Below are positions 33,501-44,771 of a stretch of 64,000 nt of DNA, piece after piece. The stretch lies in the NCBI GenBank assembly GCA_027946555.1, contig JAPEVC010000020.1:1-64000 (forward strand), in the 5' to 3' direction. The notes under the pieces are model-generated. The model had not been told where the DNA came from and made no database searches. It saw nothing but the letters and a program-made list of their open reading frames with translations. A program made the translations under genes and the position numbers. Source of the DNA: Gnomoniopsis sp. IMI 355080 (lineage: Eukaryota > Ascomycota > Sordariomycetes > Diaporthales > Gnomoniaceae). How positions within the stretch are numbered: the first letter of the stretch is position 1; each line of letters opens with the position of its first letter.

Positions 33501-36206
33501 CGGACAAGATCCTTAGCAAATGGGACCCAAGGCAACAGCAAACGGGCATCCTCGAGATTCTTCACGGTGTCTTGCGCGGCCAAGCGTGAGGCAAGGGAGA
33601 ATAAGATTGCAAGGGGCAACTGTCAAGGCCGGGGCCCCCCCACCCGAATCTCCAAAGGGGAAGAAACATAGCGCCAAGCTTTTGGCCAAAAATGTTTCGG
33701 TCCCTTGTCCGAGTTCAATCCTCACCAATGAGAGGCGCAGCTCCCCTGTTTCCTGGCTGTGCCTGCATGACCCTTGCATAGACATGCCTCGCGTGGAGGT
33801 ATATGGCACGCTTATCGATATCGGCCCACATGTGATCTCTCTGCATTGTAGTGGGTGGCTCATCGTTTGGAACTGTTTACTCGGCGTGGTGCTCAAATCT
33901 TCAAAAGTTCAATATTGGGTGTCTTGGCTTGACGGGTGACGTGTGCTCGGTCAAAATGTTTCCACTGCGAAATGAGTACCCTGCGTTGATTAGAAGACGA
34001 GGCTTAGAGACTCAAAAGGTGCCCGTCTCCTGTCCAGTGCCGCCATGACTCGAGGAGAGCTGATCCCGTCGCTCTTCATTCTACAAGACCTGACCAGCTA
34101 TTACTCACCAACTAGTTGAGGGGTAATATCAGGTACGAACACAATGTCCAGGCGACATTGCGAAGCATATCGTTAAATCGAAACCGAGAAGACGAGCGGT
34201 GGCTGGTACGGGTATGAGGGCGATCTGCGAATGACAGGTGGATATCGATGTAATTGCACCGAAATGAGGACCCTCGTCCCTAGGGTCGGAGAACGCCCTT
34301 CGTGGCGAACCGTGAAGCTACCGACCTACAAATATGCTGGGTGGAAGTTCGCTTCGGCGCTCTGACCTCAAGATAAATAGAAGTATCTGTCAGACTTGAC
34401 CACAGGGGGTCAATGAGAACTCACGGCGAACAAGGACACTCATTCCCTTCTCGGAATCGGTAAGGAGGTTGGGATACACCACCACCAGTATGAACATTAA
34501 CATCTCTGAGCTTCACGGGTATCCGTACTTAAACCCTGGCCGAGCGGGTCGGGATAGTGGTGACCGCAATGTGACGAGGGAATGTCCTTCGATATCAAGC
34601 CAATTACTGCAGTGAGCATGAGCCGTCTACATGTAATATTCTGTTCTGTAATCAATGCATCGCGGACACGTAGCCAGGGGATGAGGTACAATAGTCCGGC
34701 GCCTCAATCTTGGAAGGCATCTGCTGTGGACTGCAACTACTCCACGTGTCAGCCCAGCCATCACTGGTGTGATACGACGCCAGACCCGGAGGGTGAGTAC
34801 TTTAAGTGAGAATCGAAGTCCAACAGCATGCAGATTTTCCTGTTCATTGACGCTGTTCCATGAAGTCGCGAAGGAGGTAATTACTGGCTCGGAACTGCAA
34901 TCTCGCCACATAGTCTCCTTTCTCCTCATCTGAACGAGTCGCTGCCATTTTTGACTGCTTGCTCAAAGTGATATCCTTCGAAGTACAGGGCCAGTAGTGC
35001 AAATCCCGAGACTTGACTCATCAGAACCGGAGACAGGTCGGCGAAATACAGTGGTTTAGTTGTTGCTCGTGATCATTAATGTAGACTACAGGCCCAGTCA
35101 GGCCGTTCACTTGGCTTCTTCGTGTTGTCTTATATTTGCTGGTGGCTGTGTATTGAAAAGTCCCGACGCCAAGGTGACAAACCAGTCTCCTTCACCACAC
35201 TTGCCTAGGATGGCCTGTGTACCTAGGTAGCGATGAAGCTGTCCATAATGGATAACGAAATGAAATGTAGGAGACTGCCCGGCAGGGTTTGGTGATGAGA
35301 GACTATGGTCATCTGGAATATATAATGGCATAGATACCTAAGTAGCAGATGGCTACCTCGTGTGGGAAGGAGGGTGGCAGAGGCAGCCTGGGCCTGGCCA
35401 CCAGTTCAGGCACAAGCGTAGCTCACCCTGGAGCATTCGTCCCATCTTATCCATCTCGACAAGGACTTGCCGTGCATTTCTAGATGGCGTGCGTTGCTTC
35501 AGGGCATGGTCAAGACCTCACGGCATAACTCAAGGAGGTATTTCTCCTTCAACTAAAATCGCCCTGGCAGAGCAAAGTCAGTTTCGGAGACTTGATCGTC
35601 TGCACGCGAAAAATACCGTTGCATCTTAGTCCAGGCTTCCTCCACCACTGCGGTACTCCCTCGCCCGCTCAGCTACATCGACATGATTGCCAGTTGTCTG
35701 ATAATCTTGAGACAGAGGGCGGCATCGGTATCGGTTCTGCTTGGGTACCTCCGTCCTCTCAGGACGTCAGCTCGACCAGACAGCAGATTCGCGTGATTTA
35801 TGGGTGTGCTTGAGACCAATTCCCAGGTGATTTGATTCTACGTGGATGTCGACAAGGCGCCGGGAGGCTCCTGGACCTTGCAAGCAGCAGAATTGAGAGC
35901 CATCGCAGAATAATCATTGACCGCCTGTGAGCATCAGTGATTAGCATAGACTATATTCATCGTATCGTGTCCTATTGCTTCTTCAATTGTGATAGGATAG
36001 CTACTCGAAGCAAGAATAATGTACCGTACACCCTATAGAACATTTCTATGTCCACTTGTTGTCACTATCTCCATCCATATCCCGATATCAAGCAGATAGA
36101 GCCCTTCATTTTTTAAAATTCTACGGCCAAGGAACCGATCAGATCCATGAGCAGCGTTCGAATAATGATCCAATGGTAGCTTTTCATGAATCAGCCCGCT
36201 TGCGCT
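30502..36206. other. 5.7-kb gene desert
   Basis: The first kilobase is probably the promoter and leader of the DUF1996 gene, with a TATATATA-type box at about 31288 on either strand. Beyond that I see no frame with a domain, no tRNA fold and no clear transposon ends. The longest frames (30884-31345 on -, 31467-31895 on -, 33520-33939 on +) look random. Multi-exon genes with very short exons, or non-coding transcripts, cannot be excluded by eye. Confidence 0.45.
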
Positions 36207-36979
36207 TCATCGTGGCCCGAGCACTAATGGATGGCAATGGGATATACCTAGGTAATGCTCCCAAGCGCTGTTCTCGCTGTCCCACTTGTGCTGCTGTGTC
36301 TCTACCGAGTCTGCAGAGATGGCCACCGTTTCGACGATAGTGCCTTTGGTAGCCTGATGGGTCTGGACCGCCTTGCCCTTGTTCTTCTTGCCGCCGCCCT
36401 TCTTTGGCTTAGGGTTCTTGGGGTGGTTGTCCTTGCCGAGCTGGACGTAGACGTCACCTCGGATGTCATGTTGGCTCTGGATTTGATCCTGGCTCTTGTT
36501 GGCGTTCTCAACTTCATCATCTGCCCCCGACTCGTTCTCCATCCTCTCCAGAGTGGTAGCAATATTGCCTAATTGCTCCATAATCTTAGTGCCCTGGACA
36601 GCTAAGATCTCCTGGTTGTGAAGCATAACCTTCTATTTGTCAATCTGTCAGCATTAGGCAGACAGCGGGACCTAGGGGAGCAGAGCATTTGGATGTTGTC
36701 CTAAAGCAATGAAGCAGAAGCTGAGTTGGGAAACGGGACTTCAAAAGCAGAGGAGGGAGAATTGTCAACCTGGAAGGAACTCAAGTTGTCTGTGCTCATC
36801 GAGACCCATTTGAGAGTCTTGGTGAGCTCCGCCGTGGGGGCTGGGGCCTCTGGCGCTCTGTCTGCCTTGCCCTTCCTCTGGCGTTTGGTTGGGCGCGGGG
36901 TGACCTCACCGCCATCGTCGACGCCCTCGGCTTCAGCGTTGCGAGCGGGAGGATTGGTCATGTCGAACGAATAGTCCAT
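36207..36979 (-). CDS. Small basic/acidic orphan protein (tentative)
   Basis: The tentative model is two exons on the minus strand, 36770-36979 and 36207-36632, giving about 211 residues. It starts MDYSFDMTNPPARN. It has a nuclear-localisation-like basic patch (RPTKRQRKGK), a helical middle (VMLHNQEILAVQGTKIMEQL, then GNIATTLERME) and a Lys/Gly-rich patch (PKPKKGGGKKNKGK). The 137-nt intron is GTTGAC...AAATAG with a GCTGAC branch site, and both borders are phase 0. The last 20 residues may be wrong because a GTATAT donor lies near the end (CTAGGTATAT). I do not recognise the family. It is divergent from another small orphan 351 bp away. Confidence 0.5.
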
Positions 36980-37330
36980 TGTGAAGTTTGGCTTGCTGTG
37001 GTGCCTGGGTGGATTCTGGGAAGTGATTTGGTGTTTGGAAGTGATTATTGCAAGAGCTACAAAAAGAAGTAAAGAGGTGGTATAATCTAAATGCCCCGCT
37101 GCGTTTTGAATCACCTCCTTCCTACCCTGGATTCACCACGTCACTGTGCGACATTTGCTGCCTTGGTGTGGTTTCTCTGCGATTTGATTTTGCAAACTCA
37201 AACTCAATTATCTCTTTTCTTTCTAACTTGTCCAGTTACCAAGAAATCAGCGCCCGAGCACTATAAACCCCGTCTCCATCACAATGGTGTGTTTGTATCT
37301 CAAAGTTTCCTAACGAAACTCATTTGAAGA
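36980..37330. promoter_or_regulatory. Shared divergent promoter of the orphan pair
   Basis: A 351-bp gap lies between the two tentative start codons. It contains CT-rich leader-like DNA on both sides and no clear TATA box. Confidence 0.35.
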
Positions 37331-37843
37331 ATGTTCAACTTCAATAGCGAGGCTCCATCCGTCCATGCCCCTCACCCCGTGTGCTGCCCCTTCCTCCTCT
37401 GCCGCTCTTGGGTCTCAACTGACGAACTTTGCACAGCGCCTCAGACATAAAGTGGCCAGGACTCGATTCTGGCATCCCATGACATCCGGATCAACGATGT
37501 GTACAAGGAATCAGACAAGCTTAAGAAAGACGCAGGCCCCGAGGAGCTCGAGCCTGTTGCCTTCCCTTGCCACCCTGGCTTATTCATGGGCTCCTTCATT
37601 GAGTGGGAGGATGAAGAATCTATCCTCAAAGGCGAGATTCGCTTTGAGCCATTGCCCACTGAAGCAAGTCTAGCATTGAAAATGAAGAATACGGAGTCCA
37701 CTTTGCGTCAGGGCATAGCCTTTGGCCCAATTCCTGGCGTCAAGAACATGCCGGAGCCTCTTCAGATCGAGCCTGAGTATGCTTCTGTGATAAAAGTTGT
37801 GCCTTTTCCAGGCAAAGAGGGGAAATTCCTTTGGTCAGGGTGA
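37331..37843 (+). CDS. Small orphan protein (tentative)
   Basis: The tentative model is two exons, 37331-37378 and 37460-37843, giving about 143 residues: MFNFNSEAPSVHAPHP joined to DSILASHDIRINDVYK. The second exon alone is a clean 128-codon frame with balanced composition, including HPGLFMGSFIEWEDEE and VVPFPGKEGKFLW. The donor GTGTGC is weak, the acceptor is GGCCAG, and an ACTGACG site lies before it. Nothing identifies the family. No signal peptide is seen. The first exon is the weaker part; the real start could be elsewhere. Confidence 0.42.
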
Positions 37844-38316
37844 ACGGATCAGGGGCAAAGTATTGAACGGCGTCCAAGTGCAGCAGAAGAAGTAAACGAA
37901 TTCGCAAGGCTGAGAGATTGGGAGACACTGGGTCTAAGGAACTTGAAGAATGAATGACGGACTATGAGTAGACAAACAATTAGCTCTCAATTACTGACCG
38001 GGGGATCCAAGAGGATTCCGTCTGTTTCCATCCTTAGCAACCAGAACACTTTGATCTCCACACGTACGTAGCGATTTCATAAGGTCGTGTTCTTGTGTCC
38101 AGATTCTAGTCGTGTGCTACACATATTCCAGGAACCGGTCAAATTGGATTATGTAACGTGAACAGCTTCTGAGTGGGCGAATATATCACTCGGACGTCTA
38201 CCTTACATAAGCCGCAGCAGCCAGCCTCTCGTACCCCGAGCAGTCACGCAGCGCAAAAAAGGGACAGGAACAACCTTTGCAACATCATTGAATGAATGGA
38301 ATACGACAAAAAGGAC
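37844..38316. other. Intergenic before tRNA-Cys
   Basis: No gene is seen. The end of the region carries the A-rich stretch that is the polymerase III terminator of the minus-strand tRNA. Confidence 0.5.
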
Positions 38317-38388
38317 AGTTCCGGGTGGGGATTGAACCCACGACCTCGGGATTTGCAATCCCACGCTCTGCCACTGAGCTACCGAAAC
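38317..38388 (-). tRNA. tRNA-Cys (GCA)
   Basis: On the minus strand the cloverleaf is complete. The acceptor GTTTCGG pairs with CCGGAAC. The D arm is AGCTCAGTGGCAGAGC. The anticodon stem GGGAT/ATCCC holds the loop TTGCAAA with anticodon GCA. The variable loop is GAGGT-like and the T arm is CGTGG-GTTCAATC-CCCACC-like with an intact B box. There is no intron. T-rich DNA follows on the minus strand (CCTTTTTGTC). Confidence 0.93.
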
Positions 38389-39229
38389 ATGTTCAGTTAT
38401 TCTGATGTGTTTGGCTGGAAATTATATCCACAAGTTTCATTGGTGGATTTATGCCCCATATTCGTCCCATGCGTCGGGACCTGGCGTGTCACGGGCCGCT
38501 AACGTTAAGTGCCGCTAGCCACTGTGTAGGTGCAATTACTGAGATAAGGAGGGAAGAAGCCAATCAGCGGGCAGGATTTGAAAGGGAATGGGTAACAAAG
38601 GAATGCTAGAAGACGCTCAACTGGGAGACTTGAATACCAGAACGGGCAGTCGAGTTCTTCGTTGCTCCCACCAACTCGAAGTGAGTATTGGCTCGATCGT
38701 TTGCTTGTAAAAAAAATAGGTGAATGTTGGCGCATAGCGCCTTGCTCCCCTATATGCTCTTCAATTTTGCCGATGATCATTTGTACCCGTTTGCCAGCGT
38801 TCTTCAAAACATGCCTAGTCAGTCATAGACAGCACAAATGGTACCAGTTCACCGAACAACAACCCATTGGAATCCAGGAATTGAAGTTCGAACACTTCGT
38901 AAATAAAAGACCCACTTCGTCTACAAGTGCAAATTCTCCTGCTACTCCCACTTCGCGTTTTGCCAAACTTTCTGACTAGACTTTCTTTCGGGTCCAGAGG
39001 TATAAGGCACCTATGTAGGGTTCCTTTCTTCTCGGTGGCGAATAGCACGGAGATAGATAGGTATTATGTGAGTACCGCTTCCAACTTGATACAAGCAAGG
39101 TTCTATAGTACTGCTTAGCGTACGGGCGACGGTCGGAGACACGGCACAGTAATGCAGCCACAGTATGGTGCGGCATTCTGCGTGGGGGGCTGCATCCGGA
39201 TTTCGGATGTGGATCTAGAGGGGTAATAG
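38389..39229. other. Intergenic between tRNA-Cys and the MFS gene
   Basis: Small frames on both strands have no domain. No gene is seen. Confidence 0.5.
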
Positions 39230-39239
39230 TATATAAATA
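39230..39239 (+). promoter_or_regulatory. TATA box of the MFS transporter gene
   Basis: TATATAAATA lies 77-86 bp before the ATG at 39316, a good distance for a short leader. Confidence 0.6.
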
Positions 39240-39315
39240 ACGATAGCAGAGGAGTTGTAGTCTCAAATTCAGCTTCGAACAACGAGCTTTTCGTGCGAGG
39301 ACGAATTGCAAGGCC

Positions 39316-41055
39316 ATGCCAGAGCCTCGTGACAAGGCTGTGGCTGGGCCTGCTGCCGCCAGGCCCGAGTCAAATGGAGAGAACAGTGACGAGAGCAAGG
39401 CGCCATCAGTGGCACACAGGATTGTAAAACTCTTGACATGGTGCCCTCCAAGATGCCGCTGGGACCCTGACAATCCTCCCGAATTCTCCATGGCCCTAAA
39501 CATTCTTTTCGGGTTTTCAGGAGCATTTACTGTGGCCAACCTGTATTATAATCACCCCATCCTCAACATCCTGGCCACAGATTTTGATGTGCCATACGAG
39601 AAGGTTGCCCAGATTCCCACTGCTATGCAAGCTGGTTATGCAGCTGGACTGCTCTTTCTGTGTCCCCTGGGAGACTCACTCCCAAGAAGACCGTTCACTC
39701 TTGGCCTTGTGTTCTTTACGGCAACTATGTGGTCAGTGTTGAAACCAACAATCCCACAAAAGCAGCTGGATCATATATGTAGATTGACCAATTCTTGTTG
39801 TGGAATCTAGGATCGGCCTCTGTGTTACAACCTCATTCGCCACGTTCACCGGGATCTCATTTATCACCGCCGTCACGACCGTCACACCGCAGATTATGCT
39901 GCCGCTCGTTGGCGATTTGGCTCCGCCTGAGAGACGTGCGTCTTCACTTTCAATCGTCGTTTCGGGATTTATGCTGGGGATACTCGTTGCTCGAGTGCTG
40001 TCAGGGACCGTGACGAACTACACGTCGTGGCGCAATGTGTGAGTCAATGTGGGAATGGAACGGACCCCTCAATTTTGAACTCCCAGAGTGTGTCATCTCT
40101 ATTGATACAACTAGTCACTAATACCTTTAAGATACTGGCTGGCCCTGGGACTACAGTATCTTATCTTCGCATTACTATGGTTGTTTATGCCAGACTATCC
40201 GCCCACCAATCCAGCTCTGCGAAGTCTTCGCTCCTATTTGCGCATGTTGTGGTCCATCGTGGAGATATTCTTTGCCCATCCGGTCCTTGTACAGGCCTGT
40301 TTGATTGGCTTCTTTACTTCTGCGCCATTCACTAGCTTCTGGACGACTCTAACGTTCCTTCTCGCTGCTCCTCCTCACGAGTACTCATCCCTGGTCATCG
40401 GGCTCTTTGCCTTGTAAGTCTCTTAAAAAGAATGCCATCATGTATTCGCAGTCTCGCCCTTACTTACAAAGTCAACAGGATCGGCATTGCTGCAATGTGT
40501 GTAACGCCCCTGTACGGCCGAATCATCATCGACCGCCTTACGCCGTTATGGAGCGTTATCCTCGGCGAATCCCTCGCGATGGTGGGCATCTGTTTAGGCA
40601 CCTACACCGGCCTCTTTACTGTTGCGGGGCCTATTCTACAGGCTTTTCTACTGGATCTCGGTTTGCAAACGAGCCAAATCGCTAACCGTTCCTCCATTTA
40701 CTCCATCGCACCGAAAGCTCGCAACCGCGTCAACACTGCTTTCATGGTATTTACTTTCTGCGGACAATTGACTGGTACAGCAGTAGGGAATAGCCTATAT
40801 GCGCGGGGTGGGTGGATTCTGAGCGGTAGCTACAGCGTGGCGAGTATCGGCGGGGCTCTATTGATGTGCTTGCTTCGAGGACCGTGGGAAGAACGCTGGA
40901 TTGGGTGGAGAGGTGGTTGGGCAGTATTCCAACGGAAGCTACCAGCGTCGTCGACTGATACAAGCGAGAAAGTCGATAATGACGATGAAGGACCCAAAGA
41001 TTCACCCGGGCAAGGGGCACGCAATGATAGCACGATAGAAACGTTCGAAAAATAG
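39316..41055 (+). CDS. Major facilitator superfamily transporter
   Basis: Four exons, 39316-39731, 39811-40038, 40132-40413 and 40479-41055, give about 500 residues. After a hydrophilic N-terminus of about 58 residues come roughly twelve hydrophobic segments. The first spans FSMALNILFGFSGAFTVANL and the second AGYAAGLLFLCPLGDSLPRR, whose G-D-x-x-x-R/R loop is the MFS signature between helices 2 and 3. Later blocks include ERRASSLSIVVSGFMLGIL and APKARNRVNTAFMVFTFCGQ, as in bacterial-type drug/metabolite exporters. All three introns restore helices in phase (TMWIGLCV, NVYWLALGLQ, FALIGIAAM). The substrate cannot be told from sequence. The C-terminal 50 residues are charged and cytoplasmic. Confidence 0.9.
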
Positions 41056-41249
41056 AGTAAGCGGCTTATATGGCCGTCACGGTGAGGTATCAGTTATGGC
41101 TCCTTTTGGGCCTCTTGCGAAGCTTCGTGCAGCTTTCCTTCCAAAGTGCTGACTTTTGTCACGTCCATTCCCTAGCTGAGTATAAATACAAGACACAACG
41201 AAGATGATCTCTGGAGGCCTGTCAAAGATGCTCACCAACCCAGGTGATT

Positions 41250-43051
41250 TCATGAGACCAAATCTTCCAAGATAGCCTCCAACTCTTCCCTGCGGAAGGG
41301 CAGGCTCAACAGTTCCGTGCCCAATATATCCTTGCGGCTCGTGATCATTTGATGGTCATGGAATCTGTATATCATGTTAGCATCTCATTCTCTCGTCGAC
41401 AGTGGTGCTTCACTAACTCCTTCAACAGCGTCCGGAAAGCCATCTCCGAGCTGCAAATGAATTCCTCCACAGCCTTGTTATATAACATCCGGTACTCCAC
41501 ACCTGGATTTTCACCTCCAACAGAAGCCCCGCTGTCGTCTTCCATGGCGACCAGAATTTCCCCAACAAGCAAGCGGAACAGATTCTTTGCATTCTCGGGC
41601 AAGGATCTGAGCACGAACGCTACACCATCTTTCCCACCAACCCGTCGCGCTCGCCTCCCTAATAACTCGTGCACCTCGTCAACAACCTCCAGCTCTGCAG
41701 TGCTACGAGGCGCAAAGGTTGTGGCATCGTGGAAGGCGAAATTAAAATTCGAGCGTTGCCCGCTGTCCCATAGCGCGGGAAAGTCGGGCGTATCAACGCT
41801 ACATACCAAGCGAACTTGAGGATGTGCTGCTAGTTGTGATATGATCGTGTGAAATTGCGACTTGCGTAGGGGTGGCGAATCAGCAGAATGGACGACAAGT
41901 GTGAGGGTCAAGTCTGCTGAAGATAGTATAGATAAAACATCTGGGACCAATGTTGCAGGTTGGCCGGCTGTGAGTTTAGCGGAAGAGTCAACAGCAGAAA
42001 CGATGGTATTGAGTACCTCGCGGATATTTGTGGTCCGCAAATAACCATTTATGACGACGATCTTGTGTGTGTCATGATCTACGATCTTGCTGTGCATATG
42101 TTTTGCGAAGCGGTGCAGTAACGCACGCTTGGAACCATATCCGTACAAGCAGAGACCGAATCCTTCGGCCAGTTCAAATGACCATTGGCTGAAAGACTCC
42201 GCGTGAAGATTCTCGAGGAATTTTATGTCTGCTTCATGCGGGTCCTTCAGCTCGTGGAGGATGGAAAAATATTCGTCATGTGTGAGCAGATCCAGTGACG
42301 CCAGAGTATTGGTGGATGTCTTTGGTAAACCGGGCTTGTTCTGGAAGAAGTACATCTCATGTGATGGTAGATCTCGCGGCGGTGTTGGCGATCTTTTCCG
42401 AGTACTTCCTTTCTTCCGGCCTCTTGTGGTCTTGGAGGGTGTTGTTGCCGCGATCACATCTTCATCCTCTACAGCATCTTCTTCGTCCTCCTCTTCCGCC
42501 GCCTGGTCTTCCTCGTCTCCGCTAGACTCATATATCGCCCGTACAAGATTCTCATCGCCTGCTTCGTCATCACTCATCGCGCCACCCACTACGCGATCAA
42601 TCAATGCCCTCGCGCTCTTCCGTCGAGCGGATCTGTCTGCGATAGTGCGACGCCCGGGCGTGTCGATGCCGTTGCCGCTATTGGCTTTGGATGGCGTTGA
42701 CAATTTGAGCTTCGATATTGGATGTAGGCCATCGGGCGTCGAGATAGTCCCATTTGCTCCATTCACACTGGCGGGAGTGGCTGAGGCCTTCGACGCATGC
42801 CGTCTGCTTGGGGTGTCCGCCTCAGCGTTCGCCAATTCGTCCGCGTCCAATTGAGCGCCTTCTCCATCCTCATCTTGCTCGTCTCCGACAGGTTCTGTTG
42901 CTGAGCCGCGGACGGTTCTGCGCCTTTTCGAGGGAGTAGACTCTAAGGCGCCGCTGTTTTGTTCTGCATCGACTACTTCTCGCTTGCGCTGTGGACGTGT
43001 GCTGCGAGTGTCTTGGGAACCTGGTTTCCTCGCTGCCTTTTTAGGCGGCAT
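41250..43051 (-). CDS. ORC2: Origin recognition complex subunit 2
   Basis: Two exons on the minus strand, 41418-43051 and 41250-41364, give about 582 residues. Orc2 is part of the nuclear complex that marks replication origins. The N-terminal 230 residues are disordered and basic/acidic (RPQRKREVVD, poly-E, a KKGSTRKRSPTPP patch). The Orc2 core starts HEMYFFQNKPG and includes WSFELAEGFGLCLYGYGSKR, VVINGYLRT and LVCSVDTPDFPALWD. The donor GTTAGT and a GCTAAC branch site give a 53-nt intron. Splicing yields LLKEFHDHQMITSRKD and the family's C-terminus (REELEAILEDLVS). Read without splicing, the frame ends within 12 residues. GEP4 starts divergently 327 bp away. Confidence 0.93.
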
Positions 43052-43378
43052 GATAGGCTATGAGTTTTTTGTAGGGACTGAGTCGTTCATGTTGAGGTCT
43101 GTCTACCTGATTTCAATGGAAAAAAGTTGATTGTATGTCGTCGCACGGTCGCGTCTCACGCGTTACCTGCCCGCTGAAGTGGCAGGCAGACCCTAGAAAT
43201 TTAGGCCCGTAGGCCCGCTCTCGGCTGTAGCCGCCCCCTGCCTAGGTGCTAGTCGCGCGGCTTCGGCGCTTGGGCCTCGGTATTCAACTACATTCGTTCT
43301 TCACAGTGACATTAGCTTTCGTCTTACCAAATTCACAACGTGCCAGCGTCGGACTCTTTCGTGGGGAGAGCTTGAGAG
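43052..43378. promoter_or_regulatory. Shared divergent promoter of ORC2 and GEP4
   Basis: A 327-bp gap between start codons. No TATA box is seen. GC-rich in the middle, CT-rich next to GEP4. Confidence 0.4.
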
Positions 43379-44137
43379 ATGAATCTCAACCTTTCTGCCT
43401 CGTTGAACATTTTCAAACTGATCTCCAATCCCTCTTTATGTCTTCCCCACGCGACTGTGCCAACTTTCAAGGACCTCCCCATCCCTTTAGACTCGGCTTT
43501 CCAAAAGAAAGGTGTCAAGGTCGAAATCAAGGCGGTTGTACTTGATAAAGATGACTGCTTTGCCGTGCCTGAGACCAATGAGGTATATGAGCAGTATCAG
43601 GTGTGTCATGGCTTATTCAAACTTGGTTATTGAATCAAGTAGCTGACACGCCTCAGGAACAATTCAAGGCCCTGAAGGAAGCATATCCAGGACATCGTCT
43701 GCTTATCGTGTCCAACACTGCTGGAGCTCTCAGCTATGATTCCAATAGGAATCTAGCCTCGGTACTAGAAAAAGCTACAGATGTGCAGGTGCTTTCGCAC
43801 CAGACGAAGAAACCCGGCTGCGGCCTTGAAATTATGGAGTACTTTCGACAGTATCCGGAGACTGGTGTCACCAGTCCAAGCCAAATTGCTGTTGTAGGTG
43901 ACAGGCTTTCGACTGACATGATGCTGGCCAATATGATGGGGAGCTATGGAGTTTGGGTGAAGGACGGTGTGATACCGCTGCAGCAAAAGAGCATCGTGAG
44001 TATCGTCTATTCCCGCGCTTCATGCATCTTCAAGTTCTGATACTTGTAATTAGTTCTCCAGGATAGAGCAGAGATTTGGTCCGGCCCTTCTTGCTCGAGG
44101 GTATGTTCCTCCTCAACCGAGTAATCCATTCGAGTAG
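43379..44137 (+). CDS. GEP4: Mitochondrial phosphatidylglycerophosphatase Gep4
   Basis: Three exons, 43379-43600, 43657-43995 and 44054-44137, give about 214 residues. Gep4 dephosphorylates phosphatidylglycerophosphate to phosphatidylglycerol in the mitochondrial matrix, a step towards cardiolipin. It is a HAD-superfamily phosphatase: motif I is VVLDKDDC, motif II LLIVSNTAG, and the later block IAVVGDRLSTDMMLANMMGS carries motif IV. Lys of KKPGCG is motif III. All introns are phase 0 with canonical borders; the last exon restores KSIFSRIEQRFGPALLARG. The N-terminus (MNLNLSASLNIFKL) fits mitochondrial targeting. Confidence 0.94.
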
Positions 44138-44771
44138 TGTACTTGAAAATACGAACTTAGAGCCCAATTTTGCCCTCATACATACGAATCTGTCACTCAT
44201 GTTTGAAAAGCTATCTTCCTGCTTTTGAGTGGGTAAATGTGATGGCTTGACTGAAGATGGCGTCTTCCAAAGGCCAAGGTACTATCCCGGCCACACCTTC
44301 AAGATCCAGCTCCGCACACCCGAATGTCACTTATTGCCCTGTACACTCGAGCCACAGTCTGAATCACTGCCTTCAGTCACAAATTCACACGGGACCCGCC
44401 GGCTGTAATTCCCACACCAGGCCTGGACCTCAACCACTGCCCTAGAGTATCGCGTGATTCATGTTCCCTCAATCAATCACCACAAGTTAATGTAATGATG
44501 GAGAATTCACCAAAGTCACTAAACACTCGATAATTGTTTGGTGGTTGTACATAAACGTGTTTTCAGTCCCTTGCTTTCTGTCTTGTCTTCTCTCCTCCCA
44601 CGCAACACCGATTCGACCACAAGCTCTCACAGTCATCGTTCTCAAATACCGAAAGCTCTTCAACACTCGTCAGCAATAAAACTCGTACGCTGTCTCAAAT
44701 AGTTCTCGAGACTTTGCATGCGACCTCACCTATCTTGATCATCGTCGTTGTCAGCCTCTCGGAAAAAGAAA
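44138..44771. other. Intergenic between GEP4 and the Myb-like gene
   Basis: This is 3' flank of GEP4 and promoter/leader of the next gene, with CT-rich DNA at 44580-44610. No gene is seen. Confidence 0.5.

Noticed and set aside
41365..41440. Apparent frameshift at the end of ORC2
   Set aside because: Using the donor GTTAGT instead of the GTGAAG six bases... downstream region restores the conserved end in phase, so the gene is intact.
42225..42854. 209-codon + frame opposite ORC2
   Set aside because: Shadow of the disordered N-terminal part of ORC2, whose repetitive Ser/Glu codons keep the other strand open.
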